Of a stretch of DNA of 64,000 nucleotides, positions 11,001 to 21,271 are shown one piece after another. The notes under the pieces were generated by a model that was given only the letters and a program-made list of their open reading frames with translations, was not told the DNA's origin and did not search any database. Source of the stretch: Nautilus pompilius (lineage: Eukaryota; Mollusca; Cephalopoda; Nautilida; Nautilidae); the NCBI GenBank assembly GCA_018389105.1, contig JACATO010000930.1, forward strand, positions 310,001 to 374,000, read 5' to 3'. Both the position numbers and the translations under genes were made by a program. How positions within the stretch are numbered: position 1 is the first letter of the stretch; every line of letters begins with the position of its first letter.

Positions 11001-14000
11001 AAGACCCGCTGTAGTGTTGAAAGTCTCAAGCTAGCAATATACTTTTGACTGAAATACAAAATAGATGCGCAGTAAGAACTATGTGCAGTCAGCAAGAAAT
11101 GTGGACTGCATGCCCAGTGTTGATGCTCCAGAACAGCAGATATCAACCATTACCTTCATCATACATTTCTGCAGAAATGAAGGCATCGCCACGGTCACAA
11201 AACGCATTCACGTTCTCTGGGTCAAGCTCTAAGACTTCTCCACAACGTTTCAGCGCCCTTTCCATATTACCTGCCTAGAAGAAAAAAGATTCACATCAAA
11301 AGCAACCCTGCAAATCTTTCAATAAACTGAGCATCCCTATGTTTTATTTCCTATAGATGGCTTGCACTAGTTTTCATTTAATATGATGAGACACTGCTAA
11401 ATAGCAATTAAAGGAATATAGCAAACCTGGGCCTCAGATACAAAAAATAAACAGAGGAATCTTCACTATTATTAGCAATGAAGTTAATCCGACAATTATT
11501 TTTTAGAACTGGGAACAAAGAAGCTACATACACACAAAATAGGTGCACTGTCTGTATGGCAACGTGGTAGATAACAATGACTTCATGTCTTCAAACACTA
11601 GTTCTCTATGGTCTGAACACGACCAAACGTGCCATCTAGTAACAGAGAAAGCTCTGTAAATTAAAATAAAGATGACACCAGTTTTGAAACAAATTCTGCA
11701 GTGTGAAATTAAAAAAAAGTTAGTTTGTGCATATACCAGAAGAAAACATCAAGAAAGGAGATTTTGTTTAGTTTACAACACATGTTGACAGTGAAATCCA
11801 TATTACAATGTATTATGAGAGAGATCATTTAGAAAAAAATTGACCATGAAAACTGAGATCACCATTTATAATCACAGCATCAGTTTGGTCATTTGTCTCA
11901 TGTTGCGACTAAATTGTCATTTTCCAATTTCAAAAATTTATTGTAGTTGATTTGGTGTGAAGACCAAAAACCTTGCAGTATCTATGAACGGGAAGACAAG
12001 GAAAAATTAATAGGAAAACCATAGGAATGAACTGTTTTGTTAATATTTTTTAAGTTTTGTTATCCACCACATACAAATTCTTTATTTTTTTTGAATTGTT
12101 TACTCTTTGAACATTTTTTAAAAGTTCTAGGTAATTTTAGAATTCCTAATAGCTCTAAAAGAAACCTTCCTGCATCCCTAACCACCTCTGATGTTAAGGG
12201 GGCAGCCAAACGAAATAGGAAGTTTCAGAAAGACTTATTTTACATGTTTATGCATAGGTAATGTTTGCCACAAAAGCCAAACTCAATAGAAGCCAATTTA
12301 ATAAGAAAGACTAGTACTCCTGGCAGCAGTGATGTCACAGTGCAGTTAATACCTTAGTAAGAAATAGCAACGCCCATAAATTCTCATGCTTTACTTAAGT
12401 GCGGCCAAATTTGTATTGATATAGCCTGTAATGCACTAGTCATGAGAATTTAAAGATTTCTGAAAATTCATGGGGACGGGTAAAGCAACAGTATATTCAA
12501 CAACATTACAGATATAAAATACAATACTAGCATTAATTGTGCTGCTAAACCTACTTTCACAGCTATGTTACAGGGACTCCAGATTCTTTTGTGCAAAATG
12601 TAGAGAAAACATGACTCAGTACCATGAAGATTGTCTACATTCTAATAAAAGACAAAAATGACTTTGTACAACTCACCTTTCATTATTTTTACGTGTTTGT
12701 TTTTTTTTCAAACATCTCCCAGCCATAAGGATGCAGTCTCTACTGAATCACTTAGTTTGCATTTTATGCTATCTCAATAACACAGCTATTCAGCAGCAGT
12801 TGAATGGAAAACAAGATGCCTTGTATACCACCAAAAAAAACTTTAAATCTAATCTATAGAGTAGATATATTTAACTATGTTGTTATAGTTTTAGACTTTA
12901 CAAAATATTACACTGGACTGAACAGACCTGATGGTCTTCCTCCGTGGTGAAGTCTACTGGTGGTACACACACACACACACACAGGCTGGCAACTTCATTA
13001 GGACCTATACCTAATAATGGGATGGGTTGGGGAACCTTTTGCCCAAATAATTGCTACATTTAACACAATGTGCAAATAGAATTCAATGGTTCTACGAGTA
13101 TAAGGTGTTCTGAGAGATATATCTTCATTAAATCATTAATATTGTATAAAATGTATGGAGCAAGGTAGGCAAATGAGTCTTTCATGTTCATTCCACAGAT
13201 ACTCAGATTGAGATCCAGAGACTTCACTGGCCACAATGGATGGGAGCAATATCATTTTGGTTAATCATAAATGATGCCAAGGTAAGGTTTGGTATTCATT
13301 TTGCATTATAAAAAGGCACAAGGGGTCTAGGTTTGGTATGCCAGAAAAATTTGCCTCAAACCATGAATCTACCATGAGGCAAAAGAAAATGGGGACCAGA
13401 CAAAAGGGGTTGAGTGATTAGTGTAGCTTTCTCCAAATCTGTTTTCACTCATCTGAGCAAAAGAATAAAGCATGACTCATCAAACCCACCACTTTTTGCC
13501 AGTTCTTATTCCAATGTCTGTACTCCTTACATCACAAGAGACATCTTTCCATGTTGGTAATTGTGATCAGTAACTTATGCAATGGTCTCTTAGTGCAGAA
13601 GTCCATTTATTGCAACACCCTTTGCAAGACATGGCTGGATGGACATTGGTTGCCCTGTATTGTTTGTCTGTGTCAGTTGGTTTATTGTTCAAATACTGTT
13701 GGACTTTACAAACCAGTCTTTTCTCCATTACTGATAGTATGTTTGCAACCACAACCCCCCAGTGCAGCAGACATTTTCTTCACCTATTTCTATTGCTGAT
13801 AAACTCAAATCACGTAGCCTCTGTGGTGCCTGCTAGATATGCACTCACCATCATGCCTCCTTCAAATACTGTAATGTCTACCTTTCTCTATATCTCCGAC
13901 TGTGAATGTGCTTCTCCAAGTCATAAAGGATGCTGCAAAGGACACCTGTCACATCTTGTGGTCAACCTAATTTGCATTTTTAGTTCATCAGAAGGCTATA

Positions 14001-17000
14001 TAAGTGCTAATGAAGTGGTCAGCCAGTGTATATCTCATGTCAATCTAATCTCTGATTGCCCCCAGACTCAAAATACCACATAAATCAGACAGTTGTGATG
14101 GTGTTTCAAATATTATTATGATTTTTATGCTATAACAATTTGAAGTATTCTGCTTTAATTCATGTTCTCAAGTAGAACAGACAGTGTTCCCAGTGTGCGG
14201 ACTCACTTTAGAATGGCAGTGACACATGTTGGACTTTGCCTTTAAGATAAACTGTTTGTAGTTTGGTTCTGTCTTCAGCACCTGCTGAGACTTTGAGATG
14301 CAGGTGTCATACTGCTTCTTGTTGATAGACTCCTGTGCATCATTCAGCTGCTTTGCTAGCTTCTTCACTTTTTTGTAATGGGCAAAGCAGTCCTTGTGGT
14401 CTGGATCAAGCTTGAGGCACTCCCGAATCTGGCTGTAGTACAGAAAGAAAAATGATCAGAACATGTCTAGAGCACACAGTACGTGTTTTTAAATAGATGA
14501 TACTGAGAAAGAATAACTTACACCAATGATTCGTCAGCATCACCCATCTGGTAGTGAAGCATGCTCAACTTGAAATAAGCAGCTGTGTTGTCAACACGAA
14601 GTTTTGTTGTTGGACGGATGTCATGCACAGCCTTGATAAGGTCTCCCTGAGCTATGTAGCATTCTGCTCTGATTTCACGCAATTCAGGATTCCATGGACA
14701 AGCCTAGAAAGAGAAAATAATTTATCACAGTAGAGCACCCACCTGTATAACACAGGCACAATATTGACTCAAATCTGCCTGTCTAAAAAGAGAATAAAAA
14801 CTAGTGTTTAATGCACCCCCACACTACACTGTGGCCAACCTGTATATTGTGCTTAGTATTTGTCCAGTTAGTGACATTTGTTGAAATGTTATGCTTATAG
14901 TACAGAAAGTGAAATTACTTTCAACAAAGTAACACAGATATGGATGGAGCCTGTTAGTTAGTTCATTATTTCAATATTTTACAGGACACCTTTTCTAAAA
15001 CAGACTAAGTTTACTTATTAAAAATGTATAGGCGTTATATGTAACACTATGAAATTAGGGAAAACAAAGAAAACATCCCATGGAGGGCTCTATTTACCTC
15101 AAGTGCCCTTGTCAACAATTCGATTGCACCCTGATAATCTCTCTGGCTATACAATTGCTTTGCTTGCTGAATATCTTCACGCAGAGGCCTCACTGTTTCT
15201 AAATGCTGAATTGCCTCAGCATTGTGTGGGTCGTGTGCAACCTGTTGAGAGATAGTGTACATCTCCTTTAATCCTTTAATGTTGTAGAAAACATGCTAGA
15301 CAGAATTTGCAAGAAAGTATAAGAACCCATGTAGCAAATAAAAAGTTCTCTTCTGTTAGTTCGTTACTGCTTCAAATAAAACTAATTAAGTGAAAAAAAC
15401 ACTCCACCGAACAATTAACATGGCAAATAAATTCACATGCAGAGGAATACTAACAATTTTGCTTGTCAGTCATCTTTTTTTTAAAACCAAAATATCATCC
15501 TTTGTATCAAAGATTACTTTATTAGTGAGTCTACAATTATGGTTGCCAGTGTACGTATTGATACACAGTCAGGCTGAAATTACTGTACCCTGCTGTTTTA
15601 AACAAAAACTGAGCTGTGCAAGTGTTTAATGTAAAAATGTTTCTAACCAAAATAAAGTCAGTTAAGTGTCATTCTGATCTTCACAGGTAGGGCCTCTGTA
15701 CTAAACATGCAATAATTTCTCATGAAGATGCTGATCAATAAGAAGTAAACTTCAAAAGCTCACTTTGCAATGTTGTCTGGCTAAAGATAACATTTATCAG
15801 TTATCATACAATTACACCTGAACCCAAAAAAGAAAAAAAAAAAAATCTGAATTATTTCTGGTGATGCAAAAATTTTGACCACTACTGCATAATATTTCTA
15901 AAGTAATACAATTTCAGTTGCACAGAATAGCAAATGCAAGTTTAGCCTTCCCATTTGGGCAAGTGTCTGGCTTTGAGCCTAATCTCCTGATTTTCCGCTC
16001 ATGTGCAGTAAAAATATTCTACTTTAAAAAAAGACTTTATGAATGCAATAAGATGCACACATGCCAAATGTTCAACATTTTAAAACACTACCCAAGCTAA
16101 TCAACTAGACTTAGTATCTAATCACAATTTAATTAGTCATGGTAATATGAAGCTTGCCTCAGCATTTTGTTATAGTATTACAGGGTCTGAAATAATATCA
16201 AAAGACATTCAAATTAAGAAAGCAGCTATAATTCAGGCTTCACTCACCAGAGCTTCATAATCTTCTTCAGCTTCATCTAGCTTGCCCAGTTTCAGCAGCA
16301 CATGTCCTCTTTGCATCCGGGCCTGGAAGAAATCAAAACTAAAAAATGTATGTAAGGACTCCAATACTGAGACAATAACTGACATCCTTTATCATACTGG
16401 AAAATCTATGAAGGCAAAACAGTTATCTTCCTATGCCCACCCTTAAAAAGATAATTTAAAAGACAGAAAAACAGACTCCTCCCTTCCCCCTGGATGAAAA
16501 CGAATGTTATTTACATGATAAAGATAATCTTATTAATGCCTTTCAGAGGCAGCATATCAGAACGAATCCTCTACAAAACAAAAAATACTAAGTAAAATGA
16601 TGAATAACTAGAGGACAGTTACTGAAGATAAGTATGTGTTTTCTAATGTTAGTCTAAGAATGAGAAATAGTAGAGGTAAGTGAGAGAGACATGATCACTA
16701 AAAATGGCGCATTCTGGCTTTCTTGGGATACATACAAAACAAATGACCTCTGATGCTGCAAACATTCACAATATAATCATTCACTGGTTATCCAAAATGT
16801 AATGGAAGACCTACACATATTACTAATAATTATAATCGAGCCACACCCTTCAAGTGATTATAGTTTTTGCATGAACGTGCAATGTTTTTCACAATTTTAT
16901 ACTTTCACAAGGACAGACAGGCAAAATTTGCATAATTCAGAACAGTTTGGAGCTGTTATATGTAGCACTGCTGTATGCTATTAATGTTTAATAGATAAGA

Positions 17001-19512
17001 GCAGAAGTCTGGCAAACAGTGACCAAGATGATTAACTTGTTTATCTAAAGTTGCATAAATCAAAAGTTGTTTAAATGAAGTCTACTTAAAATTCACATCT
17101 TTGCTGCTTGGATTTATTCATACAGAGTTAAAGTTCTGACAGCTTGCCACTTTTATGAATGACAAATACTAACTCCACCTTCCAGTTCAGTTTGTTGTGA
17201 TAATAGACATTAGATGTTTAGCTAATATACTAACAATCTACAAAATTTATCAAAATGTTAAACATTTTATTTAACAGGAACTACGGTAAATAAACAAGCA
17301 TTACAGGGGCATGGTAAACAATTTAAAAAAAAAAATTTAATACTTAGACAGCTAAACTGTTCAGCCTGAGATAAGGACAAAGTAAATCTCAACAACAATC
17401 ACTCTTCAGTATAAGTTAACTAGTTGTTTAATTAAATGCTTTTCTCTTCTTAAAACAAAACATAAATACATTAAAAAAAAATAATAGGACACTATCTGGT
17501 GAGACAACTACTTACAGCACTGAAATCTGGACGCAGTTCCAACACTCTGTCTAAATCAGGTAGAGCAGACCTAGACTTTCCCAAAGCTAAAAAAACAGTC
17601 GCTCGTTTGTAGTAAGTCAGATAGTTATCAGGTTCTCCCTCTGAGTAAGAAGAAAAAACCAACAAATTACACTCCTGTCTATAGAGTACATCATTTACTA
17701 ATAAAGGTTAAAATGTTTGTTCGACATGCTCACTTAAAAATACATTTTCAGGTGGGGCTGATGCAGATGACCCTTCTAGACTGTTGAGGACAAACTCCTT
17801 TCAACAACATTTATGTGAAGTAAGAGTTCAGTCATTGAAGGCACAATTCTGACAAATCAATTTCTTATGTAGATAGTCTTCCATTGTGTTGATTCAAGAG
17901 AGAAAGCCATTTCTTTAAAACATGTTTTCATTACAGAGACCACAGGAACTGGACAAAACAATGCAAGAGGCCACAAAAAACATTTAAAGGGTAAGATGTA
18001 CAAACACTTGATTAGTATTGCAAACACTTTCAGTGCAGACTACTCATGAAGCTTAGCCATATGTGCAATATCAATAACATTCAACAGATCACCGATACAA
18101 TTAGCTTCATATTTTTGATCTTTTTAAAAATTTAAAATTAAGTGCAAAAAAATTACATTTCGATTGCTGAAAATTAAATGATAAATAATCTTTGTTTTAT
18201 CAGCATACCAGCAGGGTTCTACTTATTATCTATCTGTACTTACCAACTGCAGCATGATAGTGGGACAGAGCATCTGACAGCTGACCAGCAGCCAATAATG
18301 TCTTTCCCATCTCTAAATGCTGATTTACATTGGTGCCTGCACTTGCCATCCCTGAAAGGAAAAAAAAACCCTAGAAGTTGCACAATTTAATATTTATTGA
18401 GCTAGATACAACAGGTTTCCAGAAGGGTACACATTCCCCATAGCAATAATGATAAAGTGAGTGTACATGACACATGCAGTGAATTTATTACTAGGTTTTC
18501 TTCAAGTCTCAGGTTGATATTTGGATCACAAAAGATTGTTTTATGCCACTAGGTGCTGCAAAACCACAGATATTAGAAGACATCTTTTACCATGAAAAGA
18601 CTTTATGCTTTACAGCCAGAGCCGTTTCATGTTTGTGACAACGTAAAGAGTCCTTCTGTGTTTCAGGTACTCAGTCAGTCCACCATCTTGATGGATAATG
18701 GACAAGTAAGATAACTGATGGATGTGGGTGGGAACTGGTGATGCCAGTCACGGCCATCCCAATTTCCCCGTCTCTTACCGGACTGGCAGCGCACACTCCC
18801 TCCTCCGGGTCCTGACCGACACTAGACAGACAGACAGACGGAGGAAACAACAACAACAACCTCACCCCCCCCCACCACGAACGAACGAGTTTGGGGCTCC
18901 ATCTTCATCTTCGGTGCCGCGCCCCGATCGCTTCAGAACCTCAGGGTCCGATTTCCCGTCGTCCCAGGGGGCGAGAAGCTGACAATAAACATCAATCGGC
19001 CGCCGCCGCGGGGTCGGTTATCGCTGCTGAGAGACTCGCGGCGGACAGGTGAGAAGGGGAATCGAGACGCGTGTTGGGGACTCGGGCGCCACACTTCGGA
19101 GACCTCAAGGCGCATTCCTGGATCGATAACATAACAAGGCGAGCAGGTAGATTTTAGATGTTCAGTGTTCACCCGGACATAAATATATATATTAACCTTT
19201 TCATGCCGGCAGCCAGGCAGCCAGCCCCCCCTTCCCCCGGGGGGGTGGGGTCGGGTTTTTAAAATTATTTTTGTTTGTAGTCTTCTTACTTACACGCCAG
19301 CGGAACACGATCGGCGATGGCTACGTACGTACGCTTCTTGTTTGCTTAGGCAACTCAACGCCTACAGAGAAAGGAAGTCAGTCGGTGGAGGGGATTCGAA
19401 CTTCCACGAAGAGGGGGGGGTGGGGGGCAGGGTACGACATCGTCGTTACCGACATTCCCTTCCCTCCCCCTCTCCATCTCACTCCCGTCTTTCAGTAGTA
19501 ATAATAATAATA

Positions 19513-19551
<39 letters not shown>

Positions 19552-19628
19552 CACCTACCGCATCTCCTGAAACCGACAGAGAAGAAGACGAAAAGAAAGG
19601 ACCGCGCGACATCCTCCGCGTTCGTCAT
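7888..19628 (-). CDS. DNAJC3: DnaJ homolog subfamily C member 3 (p58IPK), complete
   Basis: Eleven coding exons (19628-19559, 18351-18244, 17640-17516, 16322-16248, 15241-15098, 14703-14522, 14432-14207, 11274-11154, 10379-10247, 9783-9638, 8027-7888) total 1470 nt: 489 codons plus stop, with every phase matching. The human protein is about 504 aa. An N-terminal signal peptide (residues 1 to about 24) is followed by tandem TPR repeats (about 35-370) and a J domain (about 385-452) with the HPD motif at 414-416 (WHPDRY). The C-terminus is Gly/Phe-rich and ends FKFHFN, as in vertebrates. In the family, the TPRs bind unfolded clients in the ER lumen and the J domain drives BiP ATP hydrolysis. The protein is induced by ER stress and restrains PERK/PKR signalling. 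The gene is divergent from DZIP1. Introns are 0.1-2.9 kb; only the 11275-14206 intron holds a recognised transposon. Confidence 0.97.
9638..9783 (-). CDS. DNAJC3: DNAJC3 exon 10, J domain with HPD
   Basis: Encodes TASKKDILKAYRKLAVKW, then HPD, then FIDIAAAKEVLTNP. The HPD tripeptide between helices II and III is needed to stimulate Hsp70 ATPase and is intact. Ends in phase 1. The 1.6-kb intron that follows (8028-9637) has no recognised feature. Confidence 0.97.
10247..10379 (-). CDS. DNAJC3: DNAJC3 exon 9, linker and start of J domain
   Basis: Encodes MKDFQEAQNLDEASQ and on to KLLKQSKKRDYYKILNVKR, ending in phase 2. It carries J-domain helix I (DYYKILNV). Confidence 0.96.
11154..11274 (-). 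CDS. DNAJC3: DNAJC3 exon 8, TPR
   Basis: Encodes AGNMERALKRCGEVLELDPE and on to AEMYDE, ending in phase 1. It matches the VLQMEPDNVNAL-type repeat of the vertebrate protein. Confidence 0.95.
12966..14028 (-). mobile_element. Tc1-like transposon, decayed, in a DNAJC3 intron
   Basis: The inverted ends match over about 30 bases: GGCTGGCAACTTCATTAGG on the left, and the complement of the right end (…TAATGAAGTGGTCAGCCAGTG) reads GGCTGACCACTTCATTAGC. TA flanks both sides (12964-12965 and 14029-14030). Size (1063 bp) and wording match a widespread Tc1-like family whose transposase would read on the minus strand. A degraded DLNPIE-type block (SLDLNLSI) is visible near 13200. No long transposase frame survives; the 168-codon plus-strand frame at 13577-14083 is antisense. 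The left terminal repeat has grown into a (CA)n tract (12965-12983). Confidence 0.8.
14207..14432 (-). CDS. DNAJC3: DNAJC3 exon 7, TPR
   Basis: Encodes QIRECLKLDPDHKDCFAHYK and on to CHCHSK, ending in phase 0 at donor GTGAGT. This is the longest exon, covering the most conserved TPR block. The 2.9-kb intron that follows holds the Tc1-like element at 12966-14028. Confidence 0.96.
14522..14703 (-). CDS. DNAJC3: DNAJC3 exon 6, TPR
   Basis: Encodes ACPWNPELREIRAECYIAQG and on to YQMGDADESLV, ending in phase 2. The donor was set at GTAAGT (14521) because that keeps the family length across the junction. Confidence 0.95.
15098..15241 (-). CDS. DNAJC3: DNAJC3 exon 5, TPR
   Basis: Forty-eight codons from VAHDPHNAEAIQHL to LLTRALE, phase 0 at both ends. 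The 1.0-kb intron upstream holds nothing recognised. Confidence 0.94.
16248..16322 (-). CDS. DNAJC3: DNAJC3 exon 4, TPR
   Basis: Twenty-five codons, ARMQRGHVLLKLGKLDEAEE to DYEAL, phase 0 at both ends. The 1.2-kb intron upstream (16323-17515) is AT-rich, with no recognised feature. Confidence 0.96.
17516..17640 (-). CDS. DNAJC3: DNAJC3 exon 3, TPR
   Basis: Encodes EGEPDNYLTYYKRATVFLAL and on to LELRPDFSA, ending in phase 0. This TPR helix pair is very close to the vertebrate sequence. The 602-bp intron upstream holds nothing recognised. Confidence 0.96.
18244..18351 (-). CDS. DNAJC3: DNAJC3 exon 2, first TPR
   Basis: The acceptor TTTCAG ends at 18352 and the donor GTAAGT starts at 18243. 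It encodes GMASAGTNVNQHLEMGKTLL and on to HYHAAV, ending in phase 1. An ATG (MASAG) sits two bases inside the exon and could serve as an internal start. Confidence 0.95.
18779..18870 (-). other. DNAJC3: candidate alternative first exon of DNAJC3
   Basis: On the minus strand a strong donor, CCG|GTAAGAGA, ends a GC-rich stretch inside intron 1. If joined to exon 2, the frame of exon 2 meets a TAG upstream, so translation would start at MASAG without a signal peptide. This is inferred from the splice site only. Confidence 0.2.
19496..19549 (+). repeat. (TAA)n microsatellite beside the DNAJC3 exon 1 donor
   Basis: About 54 bases of TAA/ATA repeat with one interruption (TAATATAATA). On the minus strand it starts about 10 bases after the exon 1 splice donor. 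Confidence 0.95.
19559..19628 (-). CDS. DNAJC3: DNAJC3 exon 1, signal peptide
   Basis: ATG is at 19628-19626. It encodes 23 residues, with a charged start, a hydrophobic core SFLFVFFSVGF and then RRC, ending in phase 1 at donor GTAGGT. It was chosen because its phase joins exon 2 exactly and because the family begins with an ER signal sequence at this point. A (TAA)n tract lies just inside the following intron. Confidence 0.75.
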
Positions 19629-19679
19629 CCTACACCGCGCCGTCTGCTCGCCACTGCCACCACTGTTTGTATAGTTACT

Positions 19680-19698
19680 CGTGTGCGACTGCCATTGG
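19680..19698 (-). promoter_or_regulatory. DNAJC3: ERSE-like ER-stress element upstream of DNAJC3
   Basis: On the minus strand it reads CCAAT, nine bases, then ACACG. The ER stress response element consensus is CCAAT-N9-CCACG, so spacing is exact and one base of the second half differs. It lies 52 bases before the start codon. In mammals ERSEs bind NF-Y and ATF6/XBP1. Confidence 0.5.
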
Positions 19699-19707
19699 CT
19701 GACATCT

Positions 19708-19716
19708 ACTTCCGGG
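19708..19716 (+). promoter_or_regulatory. ETS-like site ACTTCCGGG
   Basis: A consensus-like ETS core (CTTCCGG) in the divergent promoter, 10 bases beyond the CCAAT box. This is common in bidirectional housekeeping promoters; its use here is inferred. Confidence 0.4.
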
Positions 19717-19907
19717 TCAGGCGGAATTCTCGCCTAAACGGGGGAGAGGGAGAAAACATAAAAAAAAATCACGATTTTAAAATGAACTATCGGATTTTCT
19801 GCTAGAGAGAGAGAAAACCCAGAAAATCCAACCATTAATTTTTTTTTATGGCCTGAAATTCTTCTAATTAAAAAAGCATTTTGGTAACGTGGTAACGGAC
19901 GAAGCCT

Positions 19908-19918
19908 AAGATGGCGGC
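19908..19918 (+). promoter_or_regulatory. YY1-like element AAGATGGCGGC
   Basis: A full match to the AAnATGGCGGC motif of YY1/Pho-type factors, which often sits just downstream of a transcription start. Related ATGGCG cores lie at about 20074 and 20137. The ATG in the motif opens only a seven-codon frame. Confidence 0.5.
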
Positions 19919-20300
19919 GAGTCTTTTGAGCTGATGCTTTCGGGACCAGAGCACTTCGGCGTTGATAGCTTCTGCTTGAAAGAGGGGACAAAAAACAAAA
20001 AATACCAGTGTGAAGCGCCACATAATGAAGAACTGAGGTTTCCTGTCGTTTTTCAATTCAGATTTCGTTTTAAAATGGCGTCTGTCGATTATAATCAGCC
20101 CTCCTCCACGCTTAACAATGTATTTAAGGGCTGTCGATGGCGGTGAGGGCGAGAGCATAAATAACGCTACGTCTAATTTGCCGGAGGTTACTACTCCGAT
20201 AGCTACCTTCATACTGCTTAAATACAGTCCGATGATTATTTATTTATTTATTTCTGTTGTTATTTTATCATATTTTCTAGAACAGTAAACAAACGTGTAC

Positions 20301-20315
20301 GTTACTATTGGTAAC
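20301..20315. promoter_or_regulatory. DZIP1: X-box-like RFX site upstream of DZIP1
   Basis: GTTACTATTGGTAAC has perfect 5-base palindromic arms (GTTAC/GTAAC) and fits two RFX half-sites with a 3-base spacer. RFX X-boxes mark ciliary gene promoters, and DZIP1 is a ciliary gene. It is about 710 bases before the first coding exon. Function is inferred. Confidence 0.45.
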
Positions 20316-20988
20316 GAGTCCAAACAAGAAGAGTGTCACTGTTACTCACCCCACCCCCCACCCACCCACCTCTGGTATGCCTTCTCTGCCACCATAGATA
20401 CTAGTTCCTGCTGCTATCCCTTATCTTCACATTCCACGTCTGGCGGAGATGGAGAGAGGAGGAGTTAGGGGCTCTCACCTCAAGTCAACACGCGCGCCCC
20501 CCCCTAAAAACCTAAACTTTCATTCCACATCGATTCAATTTACAAAAGAACGGGGGGGGGGGGAGGGACTAATAATATTATTTTTGGATTTTATTTCTGG
20601 AAATTATAACGGAACCTTGGGTTTCTAAATTTACCAGAAAAACCCACATACTTACACAATTACCTGCGTTTCAGAGAGAGAAAGAAAAAAAAACAACAGC
20701 TATCCGCCTTCAACGAAGTTTTCTGAATGAACGACTATTTCATCATACATTTAATATCAACATGCAAGGCTTGGTGACTACCCTGACAAGATACTGTCTT
20801 CTCTACACATGTTTGTAGCCACTTTCATTTTGCCAAATATTCTTAATACTACTATTTTACCCCAGTAGAAAGTATGCTTTTCTTCAACTTCATTAAGTAC
20901 TAAATTTCAATGTTTCAGTGCCAGTAATTTATTTCCAATGCAGAGGGATCAGTATTTAGTGTTTTTCTTCTTATGTTAACTTTTGCAG

Positions 20989-21271
20989 CAGAAGACTAAG
21001 AATGTGAGCAATATCTGTGATCTCAATGGTTTCAGTAGAGATGCCATCATCATTCTCAAATCAGAACTACATTGACAGGGCTGATGCATTCATAATTAAC
21101 AATGGTGGCATTAGCAACAATGGATTATTTAATTTTAGAAGAAAGGCAGAGCGAGTGGATTGGCGAAAGATTGCTGCGATCAACATTGACCAGATTACTC
21201 AAAATATGGATTTTGGTGCTTTGCAAGAGAATCTCCACAATATTACCTTCTGCAACATTGAAGCTGAAATT
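20989..21271 (+). CDS. DZIP1: DZIP1 exon with start codon, DZIP domain part 1
   Basis: The acceptor TTTTGCAG ends at 20988 and the donor GTAAGT starts at 21272. Coding starts at ATG 21026 (a second in-frame ATG is at 21041) and covers residues 1-82. The AERVDWRKIAAINIDQITQN block defines the family. The first 37 bases are 5' UTR. The 1.1-kb intron that follows is AT-rich, with TATA/TG simple repeats. Confidence 0.92.

Larger units (their letters stand above)
19629..20988. promoter_or_regulatory. divergent promoter region, DNAJC3 (-) / DZIP1 (+)
   Basis: The 1.36 kb between the DNAJC3 start codon and the first DZIP1 coding exon. With the neighbouring 18.9-19.6 kb it is the most CpG- and G/C-run-rich part of the window. 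It contains an ERSE-like site, an ETS-like site, three ATGGCG motifs and an X-box-like palindrome (listed separately). The DZIP1 5' UTR exon is not certain; a donor GTGAGG at 20143 is a candidate end. The transcription starts cannot be fixed by eye. Confidence 0.7.

Noticed and set aside
13577..14083. 168-codon open frame on the plus strand
   Set aside because: It lies within the Tc1-like element in a DNAJC3 intron, antisense to the transposase direction, and shows no family signature.
18671..18865. Leu-rich minus-strand frame (RLLLLFPPSVCLSS) considered as the DNAJC3 signal peptide
   Set aside because: It has no ATG, and its phase at the donor (18778) does not fit exon 2. The 19628 exon has both an ATG and the right phase.
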